From JBFONV01 sp040779335 (GTDB taxonomy: Bacteria; Pseudomonadota; Gammaproteobacteria; Enterobacterales; Alteromonadaceae), in NCBI GenBank assembly GCA_040779335.1, contig JBFONV010000002.1, positions 511,433 to 575,432 of the forward strand: a stretch of 64,000 nucleotides of DNA. Direction: 5' to 3'. This document shows positions 54,546 through 63,994 of the stretch, in pieces; position 1 is the stretch's first letter, and every line of letters begins with the position of its first letter. Position numbers and translations under genes: made by a program. The notes under the pieces were generated by a model that searched no databases, was not told the origin of the DNA, and worked only from the letters and a program-made list of their open reading frames with translations.

Positions 54546-56849
54546 ATGAAAACAATTCACTTTTATAGATGTAAACAATTCATCACCCACCTTTTACTTA
54601 TTTCATTTCTAGCCATTGCTGGTTGCGGTGGTGACGATGGTGCAACCGGGCCTCAAGGGCCAGCGGGAGCAGCGGGTCCCACTGGAGAAACCGGTGAAAC
54701 TGGGGCGTCAGGTTCGTCCGCGACCAGAATCATTACAGCAACAATGAGCAGCACAATAACTAATGCTAATGTTGCCGATGATGGCACCGTAACAGTTGAA
54801 TTTAATGTTAACGATGAGCATGGCTATGGCTTTACGGGACTAACAACGAGTAATATTCGTTTTACACTCGCGACTTTACTCCCTGCGGGCACTACAGGTA
54901 TAGGCGATTCCACTCAGTGGCAAAGCTATATTAATAAAACTGAAAGTGCGCCAACCGATCCTGATAAGGGCACAGGTACTGAAGATACTGTACATGCAAC
55001 ATATGAAAGAAGTGGTGAGCTGACTGATAATGAAGACGGCACATACAGCTATATATTTGAGGCTAATGTGAAAAATGCTACTAGTCCAGTAGCAGTAGAC
55101 TATAACCAAGAATATACCCATCGCATCGCATTTCAAATAAGTGGTGGTGGCTTCCCGGTAATGAACAGAAGTTATGATTGGCAGCCTTCTACTGGTGCAA
55201 TTACAGGTATCACTTCGCGCGAAATGGTAATGGAAGGCAGTTGTAATCAATGCCACGGTGAGTTGGCTCTTCACGGCGGTGGCAGAGTAGATACCGCCTA
55301 TTGTGTAACTTGTCATAACCCGGGCACAACTGATGCCAACAGTGGTCACAACCTAGACTTTAAAGTCATGGTTCATAAAATCCATCGCGGTAAAAATTTA
55401 CCTTCAGTACAAAACGGCGACGAATACGCAATATGGGGATATAGAGACTCAAAACACGATTATTCTGGCACATCATTACCTATGGACATTCGTAACTGTA
55501 CCGCTTGTCATGACGATACTGCGAGCGAAACACCAGATGCCATAAACTGGGTAACGGCCCCTACCATAGAGTCGTGTGGTTCTTGTCATGACGATATCGA
55601 TTTTAGCAAGGGTGCTGATGACGTAAATGGCCACCCTGGCGGCGCTGTTGCTGATAATGGTGAATGTGCATTATGCCACGGTGAAGGCAGATTTGCTTCA
55701 ACGCGAGCTAAACATATGGGTGTTATGGAAGATAAACAAGAGATGCGTGTTCGTGCTGTCGTCAATCCAATTGCTACGCGTATAGATCAAGTAACAGGTG
55801 ATATTGAAGTAGATGTTATGTTCACCATTGATGGCGCTCCAGTAGTCGCATTAAGAGATAACAATGATGTCGATACAGATGAAGGTGCAGTCCTTGGTAA
55901 ATATAAATACGGTACCGACAATGGTGCGTTGGCAATCAACTGGGACAATGGCACCGGATATCAAGTGAACCATCAAGAAGTTGACTTTAATGATTGTACT
56001 CCTGATGGTAATGGCTTATTTACTTGTGCAGCCTCAGGTTTAGTAGCCGGCATTAGCGATAGTGACACGGTTACGTTGACTACCGTTGATTTATTCCTTT
56101 GCATGAATGAAAAAGATGGTGAAATTATCCAATGTGATGCGGCAGAGTCGGACAGTGTTAAAGTCAATCAAGTTGAAGTAACGCCAACTACTGCTTATTT
56201 CAATGGCGATGGCACGGTAAGCACAGGCGGATACGATAAAATTGGTGCAAATATAGCAAATTGCCAATCTTGTCATCGCGATAACCATTTTCACCATGGC
56301 GCGACTGAACTTGGTCAATGTAAAACTTGTCACAACGCGACCAGAGCATCATCTCGTGGTCGACCTGGCGACTTAAAACATCATGTCCATCGTTTTCACG
56401 CAGGTATTGACAATGACGCCATAACGCCAACAGAGGCTGGTGATGTAGAAGAATATCCAAATACCATTGCCAACTGCCAAGCCTGTCATGATGGAAGTAT
56501 GAATGGAGAGCTTGCTCAAATTGATTTACCTGTGCAGAAAAATAACCGTGCATCGGCAGCAAACAGAGACGCACCGGTATTTATTAGCCCAACAGCTGTT
56601 GTTTGTGCGTCGTGTCATGTTGACGCTGCTCTTGGGTTAATTGATCCAGACAAACCTGGCTATATGGACAACAGTGCGATTTCACCATTTCAACAAGCGG
56701 TGCTTGATCACATGATTCAAAATGGTGCGGTATTCGCTGGACAGACCTTTGAAGAAGCCAACAAGGTCGAATCCTGTGCTGTATGTCATGCCATAGGCTC
56801 GGAAATGGGTGTCGACAACGTGCATCAATCAAATTCGAGTGCACATTAA
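54546..56849 (+). CDS. OmcA/MtrC-family surface decaheme cytochrome, lipoprotein
   Basis: The frame opens at 54507. I prefer ATG 54546, 13 residues later, close to the signal peptide, though the ribosome-binding site is weak. The lipobox LAIAGC is followed by nine collagen-like Gly-x-y triplets, a beta-rich domain (about 55-225), and ten CxxCH haem motifs between residues 233 and 748, split in two pentahaem groups around a second beta domain (about 385-545). This is the plan of OmcA/MtrC proteins, which pass electrons from the outer membrane to minerals, humics or other external acceptors. It heads a five-gene operon. Confidence 0.92.
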   Translation: MKTIHFYRCKQFITHLLLISFLAIAGCGGDDGATGPQGPAGAAGPTGETGETGASGSSATRIITATMSSTITNANVADDGTVTVEFNVNDEHGYGFTGLTTSNIRFTLATLLPAGTTGIGDSTQWQSYINKTESAPTDPDKGTGTEDTVHATYERSGELTDNEDGTYSYIFEANVKNATSPVAVDYNQEYTHRIAFQISGGGFPVMNRSYDWQPSTGAITGITSREMVMEGSCNQCHGELALHGGGRVDTAYCVTCHNPGTTDANSGHNLDFKVMVHKIHRGKNLPSVQNGDEYAIWGYRDSKHDYSGTSLPMDIRNCTACHDDTASETPDAINWVTAPTIESCGSCHDDIDFSKGADDVNGHPGGAVADNGECALCHGEGRFASTRAKHMGVMEDKQEMRVRAVVNPIATRIDQVTGDIEVDVMFTIDGAPVVALRDNNDVDTDEGAVLGKYKYGTDNGALAINWDNGTGYQVNHQEVDFNDCTPDGNGLFTCAASGLVAGISDSDTVTLTTVDLFLCMNEKDGEIIQCDAAESDSVKVNQVEVTPTTAYFNGDGTVSTGGYDKIGANIANCQSCHRDNHFHHGATELGQCKTCHNATRASSRGRPGDLKHHVHRFHAGIDNDAITPTEAGDVEEYPNTIANCQACHDGSMNGELAQIDLPVQKNNRASAANRDAPVFISPTAVVCASCHVDAALGLIDPDKPGYMDNSAISPFQQAVLDHMIQNGAVFAGQTFEEANKVESCAVCHAIGSEMGVDNVHQSNSSAH

Positions 56850-56865
56850 TAACCGTTGTTTGAGT

Positions 56866-56894
56866 AGAGGCCAATTAATGATTAATTGGCCTCT
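56866..56894 (+). terminator. strong hairpin between mtrC-like and mtrA-like genes
   Basis: AGAGGCCAATTAAT and ATTAATTGGCCTCT form a 14-bp perfect palindrome around one base, 17 bases after the stop. TTGAGGTTTTATT follows. It probably attenuates transcription or protects the upstream mRNA, setting stoichiometry between cytochromes. Confidence 0.6.
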
Positions 56895-56928
56895 TTGAGG
56901 TTTTATTCTACTAGATGAGCTTTAAGTA

Positions 56929-57927
56929 ATGCATAAGGATTTTCAGTTTTTGTTGACGCTCATAGTGTGCGTTTTTCTATTAACAACACCGAGCTTTGCA
57001 AAGGATACGAAAGAAAAGCGGCCACAACCATTTACCGCTCAACAACTCGACAAACTCTTGATGGACAAGTTTAAACAAGGCGAATACTCATCTAAAGGTG
57101 CTGATAGCTGCCTAAAATGTCACGACCGTGACTCTGAACACAACGCCACCGGTATTTTTGACAACATTCATGGCAATCAAAATGCGTCAGGAACGCCTTT
57201 TGCTGGATTGCAATGTGAAGCATGTCATGGTCCAGCAGGTGATCATATGAAAAGAGTTCGCAACGGTAAACAGCGTGAACCGATGATCACTTTTGGCAAG
57301 CATTCATTGGTTGATACCGATAAACAAAACAGTGTCTGTTTGAGCTGTCATGAAGATCGACAACGTTTAAGCTGGCAAAACAGCGCTCATCAAAATGAAC
57401 AAGTACCCTGTGCATCATGCCATCAAGTGCATACCTCTGCAGATCCTATGTTGTTCAAACAACAACAAAATGCAGAATGTGGCAGCTGCCATCGAGAGCA
57501 GTTACAAGCGATAAATAAACGTTCAAGTCACCCATTAAAATGGGGGCAAATGGCCTGTTCCGATTGCCATAACCCTCATGGTTCTTTTGCTGAACATGAA
57601 TTAAAATATTCATCAACCAACGAAACGTGTAACAGCTGTCATACAGAAAAACGAGGGCCATTACTTTGGGAACATGCCCCCGTCGCTGAAGACTGCAGCA
57701 ATTGCCATGATCCACACGGTTCAAATAATGTCGCTTTACTGAAGCAGCGTACACCACAATTATGTCAGGACTGTCATACTCCTGCGGATCATCCGTCAAC
57801 TGCGGTTACCGCCAGTGACATGGTCAACAAACCAGCGAGTGCGTTTATCATTGGTCAAAATTGTATGAATTGTCACAGTTTAGTTCATGGCAGTAACCAC
57901 CCGTCTGGCAAGACATTTCAGCGGTAG
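56929..57927 (+). CDS. mtrA: periplasmic decaheme cytochrome (MtrA/DmsE type)
   Basis: The 332-residue protein has a signal peptide (MHKDFQFLLTLIVCVFLLTTPSFA) and ten CxxCH motifs, the first at residues 61-65. The spacing and motifs such as CHDPHGS and CNPH-like repeats (CHNPHGS) are those of the MtrA/DmsE/PioA family. It would sit inside the MtrB-type barrel and carry electrons from the periplasm to the surface decaheme protein. It is 15 bases from the barrel gene. The gene symbol is by family and context. DmsE is equally possible. Confidence 0.92.
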   Translation: MHKDFQFLLTLIVCVFLLTTPSFAKDTKEKRPQPFTAQQLDKLLMDKFKQGEYSSKGADSCLKCHDRDSEHNATGIFDNIHGNQNASGTPFAGLQCEACHGPAGDHMKRVRNGKQREPMITFGKHSLVDTDKQNSVCLSCHEDRQRLSWQNSAHQNEQVPCASCHQVHTSADPMLFKQQQNAECGSCHREQLQAINKRSSHPLKWGQMACSDCHNPHGSFAEHELKYSSTNETCNSCHTEKRGPLLWEHAPVAEDCSNCHDPHGSNNVALLKQRTPQLCQDCHTPADHPSTAVTASDMVNKPASAFIIGQNCMNCHSLVHGSNHPSGKTFQR

Positions 57928-57942
57928 ACAGAGGAGGTATTT

Positions 57943-60069
57943 ATGAACATTAGCACTAAACACTTACTCGGTAACAATAAATTGTTGCTGTCAATCTGCT
58001 GTTTATCAATGCCCGTACTTGCTGATGGATTTCGTCTGCAAGATGCGAATGTAAAAAACATTCAAAAAGAAAAATGGCAGTGTGAATATTGCAAACCATC
58101 CAATGCAACCAAAAACCTTGTCACCTTAAACGTTACTCATAAAAACAATGACAATGGCCATTTTTCAACGGCATCAGGTGATCAACATCGTGGCTTAGGT
58201 GCCAATTTAGACGCAAACATTGCTACCCAAAATGCGGGCAGCAGTACGCAATTAAACGTTAAAAATGTCGGTGCTGACAACACTCACCTACAAGTTAAAA
58301 CAGCGAACGCGCATTCATATCAAGCAACGCTCGAATATAAAACGCTCAATTCATTCGGCCATAATAAAGCATTAACCCCATACCTTAATCCTGGCAGTAG
58401 TACATTGTCTTTACCCGATGACTGGCAGCCGGTTGCCAAAACGTCGGATATGCCACTAGCAAGCTTTAATACCTTCGCCAATAAAGTTGAGCGAGAAAGC
58501 TGGCACCTCAATGCTGAGAAAGTACTGTTTGAACACTGGTTGGCCTATGTAAATTTTCAATCTGAAACAAAACAAGGTATTCGCACAGCCAGTGGTAATA
58601 TTCTCGCTAATGTTGTGTTATTACCCTCGCCAATAGATCAAAAACACAACCAGTTTGAATTGGGCAGTTTGTATCAATTTGAACGAGGCTCGCTCATGGT
58701 CAATTACAACCTAAGCGATTTTACTAACGACCATGATGCCTTTATTTGGCAAAGCCCATATTCATTAATATTTGGTGGTGCATTAGCGGGTCAAAAATCA
58801 ACAGCTCCAGACAATAAACAACAACAAATCAGCCTAGTTGGCACATATCGGCACAACAATTTCAACCTGCAATCACAATTTATGTATGGTCAACTTACCC
58901 AGCAACAATCGTTTTTACCGTATAGCACTAACGCAGAATTAACCTTGCCAACAATGAATGTGAATGATTTAGATGGCGAAATAAAAACCCTGTCTGCACG
59001 TGTTAGAGCGAGTTACCGCATCAACAAAGATTGGCGGTTGAAATTCAATTATCATTATGATGATCGTGACAACAATACCCGTGTCTATGCTTTTCAGCAT
59101 GTTTTGTCAGACAGTGTCGCCTTTGATAACACGGTTGAAAATAGACCTTATAGCTATACAAAAGAGAAAATGGATGTTCAAAGTCAGTGGCGCTTCAATC
59201 CAAGATCTAAGCTAAATGTTGGCTGGAGTATGGATCAAAAAGATCGTGACTATCAAGACCGAGAGCAGACTGAAAATCAAAAATACTGGGTTAAAGTAAG
59301 CACTTATTATGATTTTATCAACAACTTCAGCCTACAGGTTTCTAGAGAATTACGTGATGGTTCAGAATATCAACGCCTAGACCTTACCTCCCCTGTTATT
59401 AGTACTTTACGCATGCAAAAATATTATTTAGCCGATAGGGAGCGTGAACAGATTAAGGCGCAATTATCTTTTACGCCCAAAGATAATATCGACATCGGCA
59501 TTCAAGGATACTTTTCTCGCGATAAATATGACCAAACCCAAATTGGCTTAGTTAAAAATAAACGCCGTGGTATTGATGTTTCAACCACTATAGCGCTTAA
59601 AGAAAACATTTCACTGTCTGCATACGTTCACAATCAATGGCAAGATAATGTTAGTCAAGGCAGCTATTGGTTTGAGCATGTTGACTGGCGAACTTTGCAA
59701 GGTGATAAAACCGATACTGTCGGATTGAATTTAACCGCCAACAAGTTAGCTGATGATCGTTTAACACTCGCCCTAGATTTTAATTATTCTTATGCGCAAG
59801 GTAATGCCGTTATTAATAAGCTAACGCAAGAGCTAACAGAAGAAAACAACGAGTTAACGGTAAACGCCGCACATATCAAATTAAATGCCGCGTATGTCTA
59901 TTCGCCTAAAATCGACCTAAATGTCGAGATGATTTTCCAACAATTTGATGAACAGGATTGGCGTAATGAATATCTCCCTGACGATATCATTAATGTGCTA
60001 GGCACAGGCGTAACTGGTTTCGATTATGATGCAACGCGATTGACCGCTGGCGTCACATATCGATTTTAA
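57943..60069 (+). CDS. mtrB: MtrB/PioB-type outer-membrane barrel for decaheme cytochromes
   Basis: The 708-residue protein has a signal peptide (to about residue 27), the N-terminal CxxC of the family (CEYC, in KWQCEYCKPSN) and a large barrel of about 26-28 strands ending in TAGVTYRF. MtrB-type barrels sheath the MtrA-type cytochrome and join it to the surface cytochrome. Size, CxxC and gene order MtrC-MtrA-MtrB-like all agree. Confidence 0.92.
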   Translation: MNISTKHLLGNNKLLLSICCLSMPVLADGFRLQDANVKNIQKEKWQCEYCKPSNATKNLVTLNVTHKNNDNGHFSTASGDQHRGLGANLDANIATQNAGSSTQLNVKNVGADNTHLQVKTANAHSYQATLEYKTLNSFGHNKALTPYLNPGSSTLSLPDDWQPVAKTSDMPLASFNTFANKVERESWHLNAEKVLFEHWLAYVNFQSETKQGIRTASGNILANVVLLPSPIDQKHNQFELGSLYQFERGSLMVNYNLSDFTNDHDAFIWQSPYSLIFGGALAGQKSTAPDNKQQQISLVGTYRHNNFNLQSQFMYGQLTQQQSFLPYSTNAELTLPTMNVNDLDGEIKTLSARVRASYRINKDWRLKFNYHYDDRDNNTRVYAFQHVLSDSVAFDNTVENRPYSYTKEKMDVQSQWRFNPRSKLNVGWSMDQKDRDYQDREQTENQKYWVKVSTYYDFINNFSLQVSRELRDGSEYQRLDLTSPVISTLRMQKYYLADREREQIKAQLSFTPKDNIDIGIQGYFSRDKYDQTQIGLVKNKRRGIDVSTTIALKENISLSAYVHNQWQDNVSQGSYWFEHVDWRTLQGDKTDTVGLNLTANKLADDRLTLALDFNYSYAQGNAVINKLTQELTEENNELTVNAAHIKLNAAYVYSPKIDLNVEMIFQQFDEQDWRNEYLPDDIINVLGTGVTGFDYDATRLTAGVTYRF

Positions 60070-60140
60070 GATTAGGGCAACATATGATAACCATCTGAAA
60101 TATAAATTTTATATTTGATGTGAATTGAGAGGGAAAAATA

Positions 60141-60749
60141 ATGATAATAATTAAAAAACTACCGGCACTGTTATTGTTCGCATTGATTGGCACAACGTCT
60201 GCGCATGCTAACGATAAACTTATCACTATGTGTAATGATTGCCATGGCAGCGATGGCGTTAGTATGGAATCTGATATGCCGTCGATCGCAGGAATATCAG
60301 AAACTAGTATCAGCGACATGCTATTTAACTATGTCGATGGTGGTCGCCCTGCGGCCAAAGGTAAATTTCGCCATGGAGATACCACCAGACCAGAAACCGA
60401 TATGATCGAAATAGCGAAAGCAATGTCCGAAGAAGAAATAGAACATGTCGCCAAATACTACGGGGCTAAAGATTTCACCCCCGCAAAACAAAAATTTGAT
60501 GCCGAACTAGCCCAAAAAGGCGAAAAAATTCATCAAAAGAATTGCACAAAATGTCATGATGAAGGGGGTTCGATAAAAGACGATGATGCCTCGATATTAG
60601 CTGGTCAATGGTCTACATATTTGGCTTCTGCTTTTGCAGAATATCAAGCTAAAAAGCGTGTTACCGAAGACAAAATGCAAAGCAGTATAGATGCATTGTC
60701 TGATGAACAAATTCAAGCGCTTATTCATTATTACGCTAGCTTACAATAA
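60141..60749 (+). CDS. periplasmic diheme cytochrome c (c4/c553 type)
   Basis: The 202-residue protein has a signal peptide (to about residue 23) and two cytochrome c domains with CNDCH (31-35) and CTKCH (135-139). Distal methionine ligands are plausible in AKAMSEEEIE and TEDKMQSS. It resembles cytochrome c4/c553 and would shuttle electrons between the quinol dehydrogenase and the MtrA-type protein. It lies between the barrel and the NapC gene. Confidence 0.88.
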   Translation: MIIIKKLPALLLFALIGTTSAHANDKLITMCNDCHGSDGVSMESDMPSIAGISETSISDMLFNYVDGGRPAAKGKFRHGDTTRPETDMIEIAKAMSEEEIEHVAKYYGAKDFTPAKQKFDAELAQKGEKIHQKNCTKCHDEGGSIKDDDASILAGQWSTYLASAFAEYQAKKRVTEDKMQSSIDALSDEQIQALIHYYASLQ

Positions 60750-60758
60750 GGAATACTC

Positions 60759-61337
60759 ATGAAGCTATTCTCTAACCCTCGCCTATGGAAAATTCCTAGC
60801 AAATGGTATTTATTAGGTATTCCCGTTGGCGGCTTTATCTTGTTTTTTCTTGGTATTATTTTTTGGAATCTATTCAATTACAGTTTAGCAGTAACTAGCA
60901 CCGAAGAATTTTGTATTTCGTGTCATGAAATGGAAAGTATAGCCTACGAAGAGTATAAACAAACATCACATTTTAATCCTGTTTCTGGTGTGAGCGCTTC
61001 ATGTCCCGATTGCCATGTTCCTAAACCGTTTATCCCTAAAATGATCAGAAAAATAAGAGCGTCCACTGAAGTATGGGGCAATATCATGGGCACTCTTGAT
61101 ACGCCAGAGAAATATGAACAACATAGAGCAGAAATGGCCGAGCGTGTTTGGGCCGAAATGAAAGGAAATGATTCGCGTGAGTGCCGTGATTGCCATGATG
61201 TCACTAGAATGAATTTTGAAAAGCAAAGTAAACGAGCTAGTAGAAAGCACGACCCAGAATACATGCAGTCAAAAGGCTATACCTGTATTGATTGTCACAA
61301 AGGCCTCGCTCACAAGCTACCTGAAGAAGAAGGTTAG
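60759..61337 (+). CDS. NapC/NirT-type tetraheme quinol dehydrogenase (CymA-like)
   Basis: The 192-residue protein has one N-terminal membrane anchor (about 17-40) and four CxxCH motifs (CISCH at 52-56, then CPDCH, CRDCH and CIDCH), the standard NapC/CymA set. It would oxidise menaquinol or ubiquinol in the inner membrane and pass electrons to the diheme and MtrA-type cytochromes. It starts 9 bases after the diheme gene and ends the operon. Confidence 0.92.
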   Translation: MKLFSNPRLWKIPSKWYLLGIPVGGFILFFLGIIFWNLFNYSLAVTSTEEFCISCHEMESIAYEEYKQTSHFNPVSGVSASCPDCHVPKPFIPKMIRKIRASTEVWGNIMGTLDTPEKYEQHRAEMAERVWAEMKGNDSRECRDCHDVTRMNFEKQSKRASRKHDPEYMQSKGYTCIDCHKGLAHKLPEEEG

Positions 61338-61356
61338 TTGTGCACAAGGATGCCTA

Positions 61357-61396
61357 ATACCAATTGAATTAACTATTTGAGCAATTCAATTGGTAT
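61357..61396. repeat. long palindrome of the ATACCAATTGAATT type
   Basis: ATACCAATTGAATT and AATTCAATTGGTAT form perfect 14-bp arms around a 12-base loop. This palindrome type is, to my knowledge, frequent in intergenic regions of Colwellia and relatives. It lies 19 bases after the cytochrome operon. Confidence 0.7.
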
Positions 61397-61415
61397 AACC
61401 ATTGAGAATAAAAAC

Positions 61416-61437
61416 GGGATGCACAGGCATCCCTTTT
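61416..61437. terminator. Rho-independent terminator of the cytochrome operon
   Basis: GGGATGC-ACAG-GCATCCC is followed by TTTTT on the plus strand. It lies between the convergent NapC and M28 genes. Confidence 0.85.
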
Positions 61438-61484
61438 TATTAAATGATTGTCAACGGCAAAAAATGACAATTATCTTCGTGTCA

Positions 61485-63119
61485 TTATTTGCCATCTAAC
61501 GCTCGGCGTTTTTTGAAATCTGAATCCATTTTCCACTTAGGCCAATCATCATTCATGGCAAGTTTAGCGGCAATATCAACAATTAAGGCAATATCTTGCT
61601 CTACTCCACCTAAAGACCAATCAGGGGAATAATCGTCAGCTTCTTTGTGATAGCGGTTAGGAATGTAATCTGGATCGGTATCACCAAGGCTCATAAACAA
61701 TAAACTAGGCACGCCCTGTTTCGCTAGGGAGAAATGATCTGAGCGAAAAAACAAACCATTTTGCGGACGAGGATCAAGTTCCACCATGCGGTTTTGTTTG
61801 TTCGCGGCAGCGGCCAAATAATCCTCCATTTCAGATAAGTTATCGCCATATTGTAAAATATAGTCAACCGCGTCCAAGGCATTCATGCCATCAATATTGA
61901 GCAAAGCAACCATCTGTTTTGTTGGGATCAAAGCGCCACTGGCAAATAGCTCTGAGCCAATCATGCCCGTTTCCTCAGCGGTAAAATTGGCAAAAATAAT
62001 TGAGCGCTCAAATGGTTTTATTTTATGTTGGGCCATCAATAACCGTGCTATTTCAACGGTTGCCGCGCTTCCGGTTGCATTGTCAATAGCACCATTATAA
62101 ATTTTGGCGCCAGTGGGTGTTTGTTGAGTACCAAAATGATCCCAATGAGCGCTGATAATAATATATTCATCGGCTTTATTGGTGCCTTTTAGTAGCGCAA
62201 CAACATTATTCGACTCAGCATTTTCCAACGCATTTTCGAGTAAAAAGTTTGCAGTGATATTAAGTGGAACAGCGTGGAAATCGGGTAATAACGCTTTTTG
62301 TTTCAATTCGTTATAATCAAGGCCAACTTTATTAAACACTTTATGTGTCGCATCAATATGGAGCCAGCCCATTATCGGTAACTTGCTGATATTATTTTCT
62401 TTGTCAACTAAGGTGTATTTACTGCCAGTATTTGAACTTTCTACCACACTCCAAGGATAAGCCGCGGGAGCCGTTTCATGAACTATCAATACTGCCTTTG
62501 CCCCTTGTCGAGCCGCTTCTTCGTATTTATAGGTCCATCGACCATAATAGGTCATAGCATTGCCGGTAAATAGCTGCTGGTCTTGCGTAGCAAAGCCAGG
62601 ATCGTTCACCAGTACGATAACCGTTTTTCCTTTAACATCGATATCTTGATAATCATTCCATTGATACTCTGGGGCGTTTATCCCATAGCCAACAAATACT
62701 AGCTCAGAATCCACTAACTCAATACGTTTGTTTATTTGTTGGCTGCGCGCGGTAAAGTCTTTACCTAATTCAAAGCTTAAGTCACCAATAGTCAATTTTT
62801 TCGTGTGATTCGGAGTTACTTTAGCCATAGGCACTGACTGAAAGAAGCTGCCATTATTAGCACCAACTAAGCCAATGCGCTTATATTCACGGGCCAAATA
62901 ATCTATGGTGAGCTTTTCCCCTTCGGTTAAGGGACCCCTGCCGCCAAATTCATCTGATGCTAACTTTTTAACATGCTGGCGAACATTATCAAGGTTAACC
63001 TGTACTGCTTTATTATTTAACTCGCCAGATTGTTCTTTTGCTTGCTGACAGGCGCTCAACGTTAACATTGAAAAAACACCAATCATTAGCACCTTGGGCA
63101 ATTTTATTATTATTTTCAT
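61485..63119 (-). CDS. M28-family zinc aminopeptidase, lipoprotein
   Basis: The 544-residue protein has a lipoprotein signal with lipobox LSAC (cysteine 24), a PA domain insertion (about 130-270) and an M28 peptidase domain (about 295-535). The zinc ligands and catalytic residues are all present: H325 and D327 region in SAHWDH, D346 in GAIDNATG, E382/E383 in TAEET, D410 in NIDGMN and H462 in RSDHFS. It would trim peptides or amino-acid derivatives at the envelope. It stands alone, convergent to the cytochrome operon. Confidence 0.92.
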   Translation of the reverse strand: MKIIIKLPKVLMIGVFSMLTLSACQQAKEQSGELNNKAVQVNLDNVRQHVKKLASDEFGGRGPLTEGEKLTIDYLAREYKRIGLVGANNGSFFQSVPMAKVTPNHTKKLTIGDLSFELGKDFTARSQQINKRIELVDSELVFVGYGINAPEYQWNDYQDIDVKGKTVIVLVNDPGFATQDQQLFTGNAMTYYGRWTYKYEEAARQGAKAVLIVHETAPAAYPWSVVESSNTGSKYTLVDKENNISKLPIMGWLHIDATHKVFNKVGLDYNELKQKALLPDFHAVPLNITANFLLENALENAESNNVVALLKGTNKADEYIIISAHWDHFGTQQTPTGAKIYNGAIDNATGSAATVEIARLLMAQHKIKPFERSIIFANFTAEETGMIGSELFASGALIPTKQMVALLNIDGMNALDAVDYILQYGDNLSEMEDYLAAAANKQNRMVELDPRPQNGLFFRSDHFSLAKQGVPSLLFMSLGDTDPDYIPNRYHKEADDYSPDWSLGGVEQDIALIVDIAAKLAMNDDWPKWKMDSDFKKRRALDGK

Positions 63120-63318
63120 CTTTCATTCACTTGCTAAGTTATCAAACCACTATAAAGTATTTTCAATCTCTGTGCATGCTGATGAATACCATGTAACAGG
63201 AAAAATCATGATATCTTCTCCCACAGTACTCCTTGAATTTAAGTACCTAACACTATGTAACTAATCACTCCCACTGCGCACTTAAAACTAGTCCCCAAAA
63301 CCAGTTATTAATTTTACG

Positions 63319-63333
63319 ATAGATTTTATCTAT
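63319..63333. promoter_or_regulatory. OxyR half-site upstream of ahpC
   Basis: ATAGATTTTATCTAT matches the OxyR half-site ATAGnTnnnAnCTAT exactly, about 92 bases before the ahpC start. The second half-site 7 bases further is weak (TTCA...CAAT). The rest of 63120-63424 is AT-rich with no other feature. Confidence 0.7.
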
Positions 63334-63424
63334 CACTATCTTCAAATCATTCAATTATATTTATGATAAGGCGCTCGCTATGATGAACACCGTTAAATAA
63401 ATACACACGAAACGGAGAAATTCC

Positions 63425-63994
63425 ATGACTCAGTCAATTATAAATTCAACCCTTATTCCATTTAAAGCTACGGCCTTTAGTAAAGGCGATTTTATCGATG
63501 TTAGTGAAGCAGATTTGTTAGGCAAATGGTCGGTAGTTTTCTTCTACCCAGCAGATTTCACTTTTGTTTGTCCTACTGAACTAGGCGACATGGCAGATCA
63601 CTATGAGCAACTACAAGCGATGGGCGTAGAAGTTTATTCTGTATCAACCGATACTCATTTTACCCATAAAGCATGGCACGATAGTTCAGAGACTATTGGT
63701 AAAATTCAATTCCCGATGATCGGCGACCCTACTGGCACTATTACTCGTAATTTTGGCGTAATGATCGAAGAAGATGGTTTAGCGTTGCGCGGTACATTTG
63801 TCATCAATCCTGAAGGCGAAATCAAAATTGCAGAAGTACATGACTTAGGTATAGGTCGATCAGCAAAAGAGTTAGTGCGCAAAATTCAAGCGGCACAATA
63901 TGTTGCTGAGCACGATGGCGAAGTATGTCCTGCAGCATGGCAGCCGGGCGAAGCAACATTAGCACCGTCATTAGATTTAGTCGGAAAAATCTAA
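63425..63994 (+). CDS. ahpC: alkyl hydroperoxide reductase C (2-Cys peroxiredoxin)
   Basis: The 189-residue protein is a typical AhpC: peroxidatic C49 in DFTFVCPTELGD, resolving C168 in EVCPAAWQPG, the T46/R124-type support residues (LRGTFVINPEG) and the expected length of about 187. It reduces hydrogen peroxide and alkyl hydroperoxides, taking electrons from AhpF, which would be expected downstream but lies outside the window. An AACGGAG ribosome-binding site precedes the ATG. The OxyR-type half-site upstream fits peroxide induction. Confidence 0.95.
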   Translation: MTQSIINSTLIPFKATAFSKGDFIDVSEADLLGKWSVVFFYPADFTFVCPTELGDMADHYEQLQAMGVEVYSVSTDTHFTHKAWHDSSETIGKIQFPMIGDPTGTITRNFGVMIEEDGLALRGTFVINPEGEIKIAEVHDLGIGRSAKELVRKIQAAQYVAEHDGEVCPAAWQPGEATLAPSLDLVGKI

